Notes under the pieces: generated by a model
Told to the model about the DNA's origin: nothing
The model's database searches: none
What the model saw: the letters and a program-made list of their open reading frames with translations, nothing else
NCBI RefSeq assembly: GCF_947179515.1
Contig: NC_067487.1
Coordinates: forward strand, 44,642,014-44,706,013
DNA: 64,000 bases
Source: Apodemus sylvaticus
Lineage: Eukaryota; Chordata; Mammalia; Rodentia; Muridae
Direction of reading: 5' to 3'
In this document: positions 35,330 to 47,515 of the stretch, one piece after another
Layout: each line of letters opens with the position of its first letter
Position numbering within the stretch: the first letter of the stretch is position 1
Program-made: the position numbers and the translations under genes

Positions 35330-35720
35330 AACAGAAGTATGCTGTCTTAGATGCCCGCTGAATGCGAAGATTTTCCCACACTGCTCTACGTCATTCCTCT
35401 AGAAACTTTAAGATTCTTTAAAAGTATCTACAAAATTAGGTGAAGGGTAAAATTATGAATTTCCCACTTGGAAGAAAGTGGCTTAAATTCTATCCAATTA
35501 TTTGCCATGACAACCAGCTAAACACAAAAGGGCTGGAATGGATGTAGAGTACTGCCTCTATAATCATCACTGTATGTCCTTCAAATCATGGATATGCAGC
35601 ACCGCCATCCCGGCTACTTCAGGGCCATAAGCCTACACGGTAATTACATGCTTCGGAACACTCCACTTAAGTGCATCAATAATATAGTGAGTGAACATGT
35701 TCTTTAATTCTGCACCTGTA
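35330..35720. promoter_or_regulatory. Candidate conserved non-coding block
   Basis: Unique sequence with about seven CpGs in 300 bp and a CRE-like tacgtcat at 35386-35393. It is free of repeat text and has no long open frame. It looks like a conserved distal element, which is inference from composition only. Confidence 0.25.
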
Positions 35721-36229
35721 AATGGAGGGAAAAATAAAGAAAATATCTCCAACAAAAAATGAAAAGGAAGACAAATAAACTAGGCAGCCAAATTATTTTT
35801 TAGCTGTTTTTGTGAGATAACCCTCTAAAATTCAGATGCTTATTAATTCAAGGGTTTCCACAAATGGAAAACCTTATATCTCTGCTTATAGGAATGAAAG
35901 GTTAGGATATAGTAATGCAGAAGCTGAAAGCAAAACAGAAAATTATTCTTTTAAGCTGAATATTTTGTATTTAATGTAATCATTTCTACCACATACTGTG
36001 AAACTCTAAGGATTTTTTTTTATTTCAGATGACCAAAATTTCTCTATCTAAATACTGTTAGAAAGATTTAGATAATAGCACATATTAATGTCCATGTATC
36101 CGACATTAAAAAAAATTAAACTGTTATGACATTAAGAAAATTAGCAAGTCATGGCATTATAAATCTGTACTGACCAATATGCTATGCACCATAGATATCA
36201 GGAGGAACTTCTGCTCATGTCTGTTTGTG
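35721..36229. other. Unique AT-rich stretch
   Basis: Nothing recognised apart from short A-runs. Confidence 0.5.
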
Positions 36230-36330
36230 TATTAATATAAGTATATATTATATATGATATATATGATTGTATATGATATAGCATATAATTATATATTATA
36301 TAATATTATATATTTTATATAATACATATA
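36230..36330. repeat. AT-rich low-complexity DNA
   Basis: Irregular TATAT text that leads into the palindrome. Confidence 0.8.
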
Positions 36331-36331
36331 A

Positions 36332-36515
36332 AATTTTCTACTGAGAAAAATATAGATTGCTAGTTCATAAACTAAACACATACATATGTTTATATGTATG
36401 TATATATGCATATATGTATGTGTTTAGTACATATGTTTATATGTATGTATATGTATATATGTATATGTTTAGCTTATGAACTAGCAATCCATATTTTTCC
36501 CAGAAGTAGAAAATT
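36332..36515. repeat. 184-bp AT-rich palindrome with internal tandem
   Basis: The left arm starts 'aattttctactgagaaaaat' and continues 'agattgctagttcataaact'. The right arm is its reverse complement with few substitutions and one 4-nt gap, ending tagaaaatt at 36515. Arms of roughly 50 nt enclose two tandem ATGT-rich units (36381-36427 and 36428-36472), each ending in gtttag. It could extrude as a cruciform. It is not a family I recognise, but a MITE-like or fold-back origin is possible. Confidence 0.85.
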
Positions 36516-39500
36516 AATACTTAGCTCAATAGGGTAGAAAATAAGCTCAAACGTTAGAGAAAGATATTAGAGAAAGATAGTGGTTGTTATGAAATTATAA
36601 GTCCTGTGTCCTCCCTGCTCCATGGTCCAATACCACTCGGTGGCAAATTCCCTGGAATTGTTAATTTATTCTGAGAACAAAATATATTTGAGTGAATAAT
36701 TTTCTACAATTTTTTGAATTTCAAAAGCTACTTATTAAAATTATGCAAGCAATATTGACCTATTTACTACTATATACAAATTAAGTTTCTTAGCAGGTTT
36801 TTTTTCTGTGCTTCTTCAGTTAGAAAAACAATAGAAATGTAAGGCAAATCTGTGTAGAGGTCAACAATGTTCAACAAACAATCAATATAAAATATAGCTT
36901 TATATGTTTACTTCAAAATATATTTGCTATTCAAATAAAAATATTGCCATGATTTGTGAATATTCCATAATACTTAGGAAAACCAGGTAAAATTCTACAT
37001 TTATAAAGAAAATAAAAAGTATTTATCAAATTGCCAAAATATAGTGTGCTATATTTTAAAACTACTTATTCCAGAACGATTTTTAAATTTCTTCTTTCCT
37101 TATATATTTTAGAATTAATATATATTTATATATTTTAAATTAACCCCCTAAAAGTGAATTTAAAAAACTCATATATACCAGATGTCTTTTGGGATCAAGA
37201 ACATATAATACAATTTTTTTTCAAAGTTCTGTGTAGGAGTTTAAAAGTTTCATCATGAAGTACTCTAAACCACTTTTGATAACTATTAATTTAGTGTTTA
37301 CATCCTCTTTATGTGTCTTCATGATTGCAGGCCCCTGAGAATTACTAGTCAGGTAGTGAGTGATATATGAACTATTTAATTTTTACTATATAAAAATCCT
37401 AGTATCGAGTATCATAGTATACAGAGAAACCATTTTTTAAAAGATTCTATAGCACCAAAGGTCAATTACTGTAATTGCCTGTGGGCCACTCACAATATAA
37501 ATCTGAGATGAAATATCAGTTGTATTTTGAAGGAAATATAGACAATCATCCAAGAGTTATTGTTATAACTTGTTGTTTTATGAAGACATGGGCATCAAAA
37601 AAACAAAAACAAAAAACAAAAAAACAGGCCAGTCACATAACAAGATGATGCTAGTATACTGCTAAAATTTGCTTACAAAAGTGAAATCTAGAGAGAAAAT
37701 GCAAACTTTATTTCAAACCCCTGAGAGGGTTTGATAATAATTGTACTGCAAGATCTCCCTAAATCACAGTAATTACTTCCTTGGAGTACACTGAGAAGCT
37801 AAAGGGAGGGGGCTAAGATTGAGTATCCAAATGATCTCACATTAGTTTTGTGTTTTGTTTTTTATTTCTGTTTCATTTTGCTTCCTCTTGCTGGTTAAGA
37901 AGTAAATGATAATATCAAAAAAAAAGGCCATAAAAATTAATTCAGATTCTTACTTGTGTGACCCCACCAGAAACCTTGGCTAGAATATTACCCTTGAACA
38001 GATAACTGAGACCAGATATATAGAAACATGTATAGAAAGAAGACATATAGAAACTATCTCTTGGTGTCATCTAGTGGCTGCATTTCACCACTACATAAAA
38101 GAAATGCCTTATTGGTTTTCTGAGTAAAAAAATGTTTTATTACATTTGTTTCTGAGTGACTGGTGTAAAAGAAGCTGCCATTTTTAACAGACAAGGGAAG
38201 GTCAGCAGCCATCAAGCCTTGCCTGGCTCTTCACCCTGGTCCTTTACCGAGTCTTCTTATGAGGTCAGGACGCCAGAGATGGGAAGCACACTGGTGTGAA
38301 GGTGTTGCTCCCTGCCCCATTTAAGCTGCATGGCTGAGTGACTGAGTGTTGTTAAGAGACACCCTCAGCCAACACACAAGGTATTTTTCTCTTAGCTGCC
38401 TGAACAGCAGCACTCAAGGGAGTCTGATAGACTGAGCTGACATGCTAACAATCTGATTGCAGACAGCAGTGGTCGGAGCCTTCGAAGGGAGAAAAGAGTC
38501 TCCTGACCTTCCTGTCATCTGGTCTCAGTCTCCATCCTAAGCTAGGAACACTGCACGACTATCACAAGGAAAGGTGACATAGCGAAAGTAACTTATCCAC
38601 AAATGTGCCGAAATGTCATTTCTAATGTTATAGTTCCTTTAAGACGAACTGTAATTTCTAATATAACTTTTCAATTTCGAAGGGAAAGGGCACCAAGGCT
38701 GGGTTGACAGAAATAAATTATCCAGATAATTAAGGCTAACTACTCCACTTTCTCCTACTCTCTGGCCCACACACAGACAATAATAGGGCTCAATTATTTA
38801 TAATTCAGATTTTTCCTTTAAAAAAAGATTTTTCAATAAAACTGGTGTTTGAATAGATCAAAATTATTATCATTAGGAAGAAAATTATTAGCAAATTATA
38901 ATCAGGAAATGTACAAAATTTTCAATTATCATATTTTATTAGTGTATTTAGTGCAAAAACAGAGAAGGCAGGATTTAAAAATGAAAGCAATGACTCTGAA
39001 ACTTGATTTGCATTTTCTGCAATTTTTTAGGCAAATATATAGATTAATATCTATATTAACCAGGTTTTTCTAAATACATTTGAGCCATTTTCTTAACAGT
39101 ATTCTATGAACACTAACTTTTAAATTGCACTCATATCATTTGATTGACATTCTCTTTCTCTCACATATTATTCTTTTAATTTTGTAATATCTTAGACACT
39201 ACTATAAATTAATAAAGAAATGAATGAGAAACTGCACAGATATGGGCTTCTAGAAAGATCATTTCTCCTGTTTTATAAAGGAGTTAGATACTGCTGGTAT
39301 TTGTGTGTGGTATTTATATAGATGTCCATAAAATATACATGTGTTCAAATATATATTCTTACATACATACATCTGTATATACACAAACAGATACACATAC
39401 ACACACATACACATACACATAATCTAAAGGTTATGTATATGTGTGTGAAAAGATAGAAAAAGAATGATATACATTATCTCCACAAAAACAAAAATACTCT

Positions 39501-39889
39501 CACTTCACATTTGGCAATCCAAAATGCTTTGAATCAATTTGCTTTTTGTTCATTTCAAAACATTTGGTTTCTTCTAAAAGCATTCAGAAATATGGGCCCT
39601 TTAATTTCATATCACATGTTAAAAGGCATTAAATTTGGCTAATGTGACTCATTTTCCTGGATATATCTTATTTTATTCTGCTGAACAACTGATCAGAGAC
39701 TAATAAAAATTTATTTGAGTATGTGTTTATAGCAATTATAAATAACTTGTTACATTTGAAATCAAATGCAGGGAACTATGCCAGGTAAAAATCATTAAAA
39801 CTTCCCTAGTTTTTCATTTTGCTTTGTTTGTTTTAGATAGTTAATAGTATAATTCCGTGTGGCCTTTCAAGAGACCCTTATTTTAATTT
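36516..39889. other. Long unique stretch, no gene seen
   Basis: About 3.4 kb of mostly AT-rich DNA. A-rich simple text lies at 37600-37627, and CA/TA-rich text at 39361-39440. The 38200-38560 part is richer in G+C and free of repeats, but no exon is evident. Confidence 0.45.
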
Positions 39890-40340
39890 TACCTATTCCC
39901 CCCCTTTTTTTTCCTGCATTTAAACTCCTGTTTCCTAAAAGACATTACTCCTTCCCCTTTCTTCCATCAAGCAACTTCCTATGATCTTCCCCAGGGAAAA
40001 AGAACATCAACTGGTTGTCTGGTACCAAAAGATCAGCCCTGAAATCATGGATTCAAGTAACATTATGTGGACTGAACAGGGTATATGTAGGATTATATAT
40101 ACATACATATACATACACACATATATTATACAGATATACATATGTGTGTATTAATACATATATGTATTATATACATTGTATATAAACTAATACTTATATG
40201 CGTGCAATAACCTTTAGTGAAAGACAAGGCCACAAATTTGAAGGATTTGGGGAGGTTATATAGATGTTTTCAGAAAAAGGGAAGGGAACTGAGAAATGTT
40301 TTAACTGTATATAATGTTAAAAATACAAAAGAAATAGTTT
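39890..40340 (+). mobile_element. L1 (Lx-type) 3' UTR
   Basis: Plus-strand Lx text: 'catcaactggttgtctggta' followed by ccaaaagatcagccctgaaa, then 'acattatgtggactgaacag', an expanded TA/CA stretch (40095-40195), and 'tgcaataacctttagtgaaa' with gacaaggccacaaatttgaa. No coding capacity. Confidence 0.75.
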
Positions 40341-42074
40341 TTAGGCTATTAATACATTTTCACGTCTATTTCCTGGTATTAGAATGAAAAGCAGAGCACA
40401 GAGAAGTCACATTTTTAGAATACGGCAAGTAATTTAAATATGGAGTGTGGAATGAGGAAGCTGTCTTAATGCTCATTAAGCAAAATCTATATAATTGGTT
40501 GAGAGGCAGATGGGTGGACATTCAGTCAAGCCAGCAGGCCATTCACACCCCCTCTGTGTTTACATTCCTAGATCTATACAGTAGACAACGTCAGATCCAA
40601 ACAAGACCACTCGTCCTTTTCCCCAAAACTGCTGGTAAATCATCTGCAGAAATTAAATTTAGTATAATTTAAATTTATTATTCTTAAACCAAACACTTTC
40701 ATATATATGCTATGTTAAGTGGCTTTTAAAATAGATTTTGTTCACCTAAAAATCAATACTTTTTAAAACTTAATGCATATAGAATTCATTTGCATTTTTC
40801 TGCAATGATTAGGGAAAATAGTAAGGCGAAATAGTAGGTTAACCCATCTTCATTCCTTACCATCATCTTTCTGCTCAATGTAGTAACTTTATGTACAAGT
40901 ATGTATTTTCCAAAATATTGGAAGTTAATGCCTCGTACCCGGGCAACCCATGACTCACAGTTCTTAGTGAGTCCACACAGATCTCACATTGCAGTATAAC
41001 ATTAATATTTGAGAAATTCATCTCTTGCCTTTTTCACTTAATCTTTTCTAACATGTTCATATAATTAAAAAAAATTAGTCTTAATTTTAGCATAGCACAC
41101 ACATAAACTGTCGTATTCAGCAAACCTGTTCGCTTCATGTTTAACTGAGGAATGGTGATCTGGTAAGTCTTAGCTTCTTATGTAATTTGATTTGTGCACA
41201 AATGGATTTCTCTTGCAAAATATCATATAGAAGCTATAAGTTTTTACAATAACCCAGTTCTTTAAGATAGATGTCATTTAAATGGAATCGTCCAGTTATA
41301 TGGGAGGTTTCTGTTTCTCTGAATTGCTAATATTCCCCATAATTCACATTCAACCAGCATAAACAGCCAGGGGGATTAAAACCACAAGTGCTTCAAGGGG
41401 AAATTCGAAGGCTCTACTGTATCCTCTTTCTTTCACTAGTAGATTTGATGGTCGCGTTTTAAAGTCCCACTTTTTAATATGAGGTGGCACAGTAAGAAGC
41501 CTGATGACTGAGATCCGGCATCTGTTCTGGGTTTCTCACATCCAGGCTCCTTCTACAGGAGAAACAAATAAAAATGGAAAAGGCAGAGAGGGAAGCTGCC
41601 AAGGAGCAGCCTCTGCTTGGAGAGGGGTTCTGAGAGAAGGGAGTCTGAGATTAGCTTGGTGGGACCCTGTCCTGAAATTCTACCATACCTGTACTCATAT
41701 TTTCGATTCCATCAAACTCAGTTATAAATTTACCTAAGTATAATCATGTTTTTGATCAAATAGGATGTTCTTTCTCTGTCTACTGAACGTTTAGTGGACC
41801 AACCATGCAATTTTGTGAATAATTTTAATTTTTAAAGTCCAAGTAATCATAATAGAAAAATAAATACATTGAAGAATTAAAATGTGCTAGGGTATTTTTA
41901 AATAGATGCTGAACACCAAGGAGGAGCCGAGGGAGACATGTTTATTTCTACTCCTTCAGTTCCAGTTTTCTATCACTATACATTTTATTTTATTATAATT
42001 TAAGAATGACTTTACTTGGTCAATGATATTGGGCTTTGGCTATATTTTAGCATGCATGAAGAATCCATGGAAAG
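40341..42074. other. Unique stretch, no gene seen
   Basis: No repeats recognised. The 41330-41500 segment has a few CpGs. The open frames at 40445-40672 and 41504-41737 have no recognisable domain or splice context. Confidence 0.45.
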
Positions 42075-43622
42075 TGGCGGGGTCCTGCAGGCAGCTCACT
42101 AACTCAGTGACTACCCGAGCCCAGATCTAGGGCTTTGAGTCGGCCAACTATGACCTGCCAGAGCAAGCTGGTCCTGCCAGACCGGAGCTGCAGGAAAACC
42201 ATGACTCTGGCAATTGCAGGCTATCTTGGAGGAGTATAGGCGATGGTCCATTATTGATGGTGTGTTAGAAAGCAGAAACTTTGAACCAATGACTCATTGC
42301 AATGACTCAGTTTGCTGGGCGAACAAATCATGAAGAAAGATTCCTAGTGGACAGTGTGTCCACTAGGAAGAAATCAAGAGCAAAGTTATTGCCCTTTTGG
42401 AAGACAAGACTTGTAGATGAAACCAAAGCAGTTAGTGTGGACCATGTGAAACAGGAGAAAGGCGTGCTCTCTGGAACTCCCTGCTAAGTTGACTGCAAAA
42501 GAAGCAGAGAGATTGACTCTACAGTTTCCAGTGCCACCACTAATGAATATTCATTGGAGAGGTGGGAAAGATGGGAAGGCAGCAGTGGGTGAACAGTCAA
42601 GAGCACCAGACCAACTGCAATGACAGATAGAAGAGAAACCCGCAGTTGACAGGGAAACCTGGAGCGGCCCCTCAGGGCCAAGAGGGTGGTGTGCAGTAGG
42701 CTGGCGTTTTCACTCTGACTCAGCCCTCAAACATGCTGCCTAGCCACATGTGGCGACCAGATGGGTAGTCTAGAGATCATGTGGAAGTCCATGGTCCTTA
42801 CTCCTGCTGACTGTAAAGGGCAAGGAAGCTACTTTTGCAGTGCTATCGATGACTGCAGACTCACAGTTGATAGAGAGGGGGACATAGAAGTCTTTTGAAA
42901 CAACTCCTACTGCCTAGCCCCCTTCCCAAAAAGTAACAGCCCAGACAGAAAGTCACTAGGAAAAAAAACAACTTAAAAAATGTAATAAGGAAGCTGAAGT
43001 GTATAGCTCTCCAGAATGGTTCGCTTCTGATAAGAGTGGGGCTGGGGAAGGACTCAGTTTTCTTTAAGGTGCTGGACCCTGAGATTTGACCATGCTCTAT
43101 TGCTTCCTTGAATAGGAACAATAAAGAAACAAAGTATACTTTCTTCTTCTTCTTCTTCTTCTTCTTCTTCTTCTTCTTCTTCTTCTTCTTCTTCTTCTTC
43201 TTCTTCTTCTTCTTCTTCTTCTTCTTCTTCTTCTTCTTCTTCTTCTCCTCCTCCTCCTAATCCTCCTCCTCCTCGTCTTCTTCTTCCTCTTTCTCCTCCT
43301 CTTCCTCCTATTTTTCTTTCTCTTCTTTTTTTATTTTTCTTCTTCCTCCTCCTTCTCCTCCTCCTCTTATTTTTCCTTTTCCTCATTATCTCCCTGTTCT
43401 TTGTCTTTTTCTTTTTTCTCCTCGTCCTTGTCGTCGTCCTCCTCCTCCTTGTCCTCCTTGTCCTCCTTGTCCTCCTTGTCCTCCTCGTCCTTCTTTTTCT
43501 TCAGTGCTGGTGGGAGATTCACAATGGTAGATCACATGAACCCAGAAGGACTTGAAAGTGAGTATGCTTGGGGGTTCATGATATGAACATCCCAAACAAT
43601 CAATAAAACTATTAGGAAAAAA
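42075..43622 (+). mobile_element. L1 (Lx-type) 3' UTR with pyrimidine expansion
   Basis: The block 'gagcccagatctagggcttt' with gagtcggccaact recurs at 54060 in the second copy of this element. The later part has 'gtatagctctccagaatggt', 'ggctggggaaggactcagtt' with ttctttaaggtgctgg, and a terminal 'gttcatgatatgaacatccc' with aaacaatcaataaaact. These match the rodent Lx 3' UTR order and its polyadenylation end. A 360-bp pyrimidine tract is embedded. Assigning the first 600 bp to the element is inferred from the second copy. Confidence 0.65.
43141..43503 (+). repeat. (TTC)n/(TCC)n pyrimidine tract with 9-bp minisatellite
   Basis: About 34 TTC units (43141-43243) are followed by TCC and mixed pyrimidines. 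Then come five tandem copies of a cctccttgt-like 9-mer (about 43444-43489). On the minus strand this gives glutamate runs and GGQ repeats in open frames that are not genes. Confidence 0.95.
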
Positions 43623-44031
43623 GTCTAAACACTTAAAAATGTTTTTCTATGTGTTCATTATTTTTAATTTTTTTCTTAAAACTCTTCCACTCAAAAAATT
43701 TACAAGGTGATTGCCCTGCTTGGGCATAACGGCATGAATTGAGCATTGTCAATCCTTTTTGTGTCCCCCCCCCCAAAATGAGAATTGTTGTTTCTCCTGA
43801 ATATTTTATTCAGCTAATATGTTTTATTTATCACCAGTCATGAAATATTTCCCCCTACCCCACAGCCACCCTTCTTACCTAGATGTTACTTAATGCATTT
43901 GTAGCAAGCTCTCAAAAACTCAAATCATGAGGAACTTGGGCCATGTATGAGAATAAAGGGCCATGAATAAGAAAAAAGCCTATGGTGGGATGTAATGAAC
44001 ACAGTAAAAGGGAAATACCAGCCGTACTTGA
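43623..44031. other. Unique sequence with a poly-C run
   Basis: A C-run of ten lies at 43766-43775. Otherwise nothing recognised. Confidence 0.5.
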
Positions 44032-44160
44032 GCAAATTCATTCACCATAGTGCATAGGCAGATTCATCATCCCTGCAAACTCATCACCACCATGACCATG
44101 ATGAGTCAGCAAACTCATCACCACCATGCCTCAGCAGATTCCTTCACCACATCTGCCAGA
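44032..44160 (+). repeat. Degenerate minisatellite, GCARAYTCATYACC units
   Basis: Five successive units begin at 44032, 44058, 44075, 44109 and 44134 with gcaaattcat, gcagattcat, gcaaactcat, gcaaactcat and gcagattcct. Two of them share the 20-mer gcaaactcatcaccaccatg exactly. Unit lengths are 26, 17, 34 and 25 bp. Confidence 0.75.
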
Positions 44161-44944
44161 TTTTCCCATGGATAAAAGGAAAGTCTTCATCTCCCCAGCA
44201 AAAACAACTGGGAATTCTAATTTTACCATCAAAATGACTTACTTAAAAACAGCACTCTTGTCTGACTGTGGTTTATTAGATGGTTTGTGGGAATATACAC
44301 AATTCAATTGGTAGCAATAACATTTTTGTTGCTATTCATGACTATGTATACACATGACAAGCCCAGCAGAAAATAAGCCCTCTTGATGAACTAATTTGAC
44401 TTGCTATTCCAAACTTATAGGTTAATTTTCTATTTTTCTAATTCATGTAATTATTTTTTTAATTGATAAAATACAAAGTGATCTAAAATAACTTGTCTTG
44501 AATTTTCATGTCTAAGTATTTTTGCTACAATAAAGAAAAACATTATATTTTACTTAAGCATAGAGTTAACTTTTGGATAATGAAGGCTAATTTGTTCCAA
44601 GGAGGCACAGCACGTCTTATGGTCTACACTTAAGTTCCTTGTTTTTCTTTTGCTAGGAATGGCTTCTGATCAGTCAGTCCTTTCAGCACCACAATCATTC
44701 TGAATGCCTGATACCAGATGAGACTTTTTTTCACTTTCCATAATGAAAGAAACGCAACATACAGCGGAGAAGTGTTTCTTCTACAGTTTGTCTTTTCCTA
44801 AATGTCAGCTGCTGGAAGAAACAACTGATTGATTTAGTTATACAATCTACATAGGCATAATATATCATTAGAGTTTATGATTTAAGAGACCCAATTTTGA
44901 TTAATCATAGATATCCAAGAATGTATTTAATATTCTTATTGCTG
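44161..44944. other. Unique AT-rich stretch
   Basis: No repeat or gene recognised. Confidence 0.5.
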
Positions 44945-45285
44945 TGATTAAATCCCCAATCAGAAGCAACTTAAGGGAGAACGGTCTGTTTTAGTTTATA
45001 GCTGGGAGCAGTACAGCCCAGTGTTTCAGGGAAGGTAGAGGATAAACTCTCTGTATCCCAAGCCAGGACAGAGATGAGTGTGTATCAGTTTTATTGTGTT
45101 CCTTTTTCATTTTCATTAGGTTCAGGAATCTAGGCTATAGAATGGTGCTACCCACATTTGTTCTGTATCCTCTGACCTCAGCCATTTCATCTTGAAAACC
45201 TCACAGACAAGGCCAAGGTGATCCCAGGGATGTAAAGCTGTCAGTCAGTATTCATCAAATCACCTCAAAAATTAATAAATTTGTG
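44945..45285 (+). mobile_element. URR1B-like hAT element
   Basis: Order: 'ttgctgtgattaaatcccca', gcaacttaagggagaacggt, a tttatagctgggagcagtacagcc-like middle broken into parts, 'ggctatagaatggtgctacc', and 'cctcacagacaaggccaagg'. This follows the recalled second URR1-type rodent consensus. Non-autonomous and diverged. Confidence 0.65.
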
Positions 45286-45529
45286 AAGGTATACTCTTAA
45301 TTGGGTATATTTATGAATCTTGTGGCTGATATATTTCAGTGCCATGGGGAAAACCTTTATAATTTTCTCCTTTCTCCATTTCAAACAGGCTAGATTATCC
45401 TTGGCCTCAAACAATCTGCTTTAGTGTAGTCAGACCCTGGCTCACTGCACTGGACTTACAGGGATGGTGTGGGATATTTTACATTTTAGAAAGTAATAAA
45501 ATGGTCACCTGATGCACTGATTGAATTCG

Positions 45530-45765
45530 GACCTCCATGCTAGCCACTACTTCCCACCTAGGGTGGAGCTTGTTTTCCTCCATTGTTCTTCAAGGACCTG
45601 CAGTTTTCTGAGAGAGACCAGCCACCTGCTGAACAACCAAACCCGTTTTGCATCCTTTTCCCAGCCTTTGGGGGAAGGGTCCCCCTTTCCCGCCTTTATA
45701 TTTGGAGCCCCCCCATTAAAGGTCGAGCCTTGATCAGAAAAAAAAGAAAGAAAAAAATGCAAATG
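45530..45765 (+). mobile_element. ERV LTR-like segment ending in A-rich tail
   Basis: A promoter-like 'cctttatatttggagc' is followed 14 nt later by a polyadenylation-like attaaa and 'gagccttgatcag', which resembles the R region of rodent ERVK LTRs. At that point the sequence changes to an A-rich tail, as if a polyadenylated LTR transcript had been retroposed. No flanking duplication was identified, and no viral coding sequence is present. Confidence 0.4.
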
Positions 45766-46384
45766 TCAAGTCTTTAGTTAATATTTCTACAATGGACAGT
45801 GGTACATTCTTTTGACATCATTATGTCCTTACAATGCTGAGTTCTTAGTGGCACCAGTAAGCAAAACAAGCCACCTGTAATTCAATTTTTAATTGGAAAT
45901 AAACAAGGCGGGGCTTAGCTTGATCCCAGTATTTGAGAATTTGTACTGTGACAGATAGCAGCATGCATGGTATTACTAATGAAACAACTACACATGAAAC
46001 AATGTGGCATTTAACTTTTCAATATATTATTTCCATAAAGTTGTTTAAAAATTAGGGCAGAACTATTCTTTTAAATATTTAGGCTTTATTTATCCTTTTA
46101 TCTATGGTAGTATGAAATCATTATATAGACTAGGAAGACTATGGAGACAGAACATTTGGTAGGCCCTGCGGATATATATTGATCTACTGGCTTTATGTTT
46201 GCCGTTACATTCCTACCACCTGCTAAAATACCTGATGTATCATCACCACTCAAATACACTTGTTGAATTCTTTTATTCGGTAATCAAATGACATAAAATG
46301 CTCCTGATATGGAAGACAACTGCTATTGCTGGCATGGAAACAGAGAAATAAAGTGTTCCAAGAAATACCTGGGTTTTTTTTTTA
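45766..46384. other. Unique AT-rich stretch
   Basis: No gene. A weak B1-like phrase (gcttgatcccagtatttgag, near 45916) is too diverged to call. Confidence 0.45.
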
Positions 46385-46680
46385 TTTTATTTTTTTCAAA
46401 AATAAGTTTTGAAGGCCTGTACAATTTTTAAGCGGAAAATCAATTTTGGCAGAGCCCTGCATCTATTATGTGAACAACTCCACGTTTTGATCCTTTTAAA
46501 AATAAGAGAAGGCAATTTTAGAAATCAGTTTTGTGGCTGCTTCTGCCAGGGCTAAAATTGTTCATCAAATGCGAAATAAAACTATGTGAAGTCAGAAAGG
46601 CCAGTAAGGTCCTATGCACAATTATAAAAATGTTTCTTAAAAAAATGCAATTCAAGTAAAAGCTTGTCAATTCTCCTTAA
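46385..46680. promoter_or_regulatory. Candidate conserved non-coding block
   Basis: Unique repeat-free sequence rich in short AT motifs (tttaagcggaaaatcaattt at 46427-46446, cgaaataaaact) of the kind seen in conserved enhancers. No open frame. Conservation is conjecture. Confidence 0.25.
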
Positions 46681-47515
46681 CCTTTTCTTGAAGAAAGGGA
46701 TGGTAAATACCTAAGAACAGGTAAAGAAGTATTTTTCATTGACCAAATATTCCAGATATCATTTGCTATATGATAATGAATCCCCAAACACAGTGCCTCA
46801 AAATAACAGGGTGTTCTTCCTTTGATCTTATGGTAGACTGGACTCAAGTGGTCCATCCTGAAAGACTAACATGAAATTGCAAAATAAAATAAAAGTATTT
46901 TCTCATCATTGTGTTGTGTTGACTCACTACTGGCCCTTAGGATGAAACAGCTGAAAGAAGTGAAAATTGGCTTAGGTTTTACTTTCCACATTACCTCTCC
47001 ACATGGCCATCCACCTAATAAGCTATTGATACCACTCATTCTTTGCAACAGATTTTACAGGTATCTTATGACTTCACACCCCACTAGTGATATTTCTTAT
47101 ATTATGGCCTTGAAAACTACACAGGTACTTTTTGCTGTGCAATGTTAGATATGGGTGTGTCAAGGCACCGATTTATATTCAGGGAAAGGAGGCTGAGCTC
47201 TGAGACAAGTGTCAGGGGCATGAGGAATTTGAGGTTACAGTTGAAAATCACTAGAATCCTGAAATGTGCGTAAATTTTTTCAGAAGATATGGAGAGATTA
47301 CTGACAGCAATATTTACTCCATGAATGAGACACTGTGCCAGTTTGAAGAAGTCCTTGGTAAATGCCCGCATAACAGAATCTGAGAGTCCATAAAGTCCAG
47401 ATGATGCTCTTCCATATTAGACAACAAGCTAATCTTTGTATTTAAATGAACTTGGCTGCCATTTTGGAGGGTGTGGGGGAAGACAGATGGGTAATCTTAC
47501 CCTTTTCTTGAGCAT
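46681..47515. other. Unique stretch
   Basis: Nothing recognised. Two antisense short frames overlap and lack domains. Confidence 0.45.

Noticed and set aside
40095..40195. AT-rich self-complementary stretch as a second palindrome
   Set aside because: It is irregular TA/CA expansion inside an Lx 3' UTR without two clear arms.
43054..43595. Minus-strand frames with long glutamate and GGQ repeats
   Set aside because: They are produced by the TTC and 9-bp pyrimidine repeats. There is no start context or conserved domain.
44032..44160. CRISPR-like repeat array
   Set aside because: Units are irregular, adjoining and without spacers, in a mammalian genome. It is a minisatellite.
45900..45950. B1-like phrase near gcttgatcccag
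   Set aside because: Only about 20 bp resembles B1. This is too little to call a SINE.
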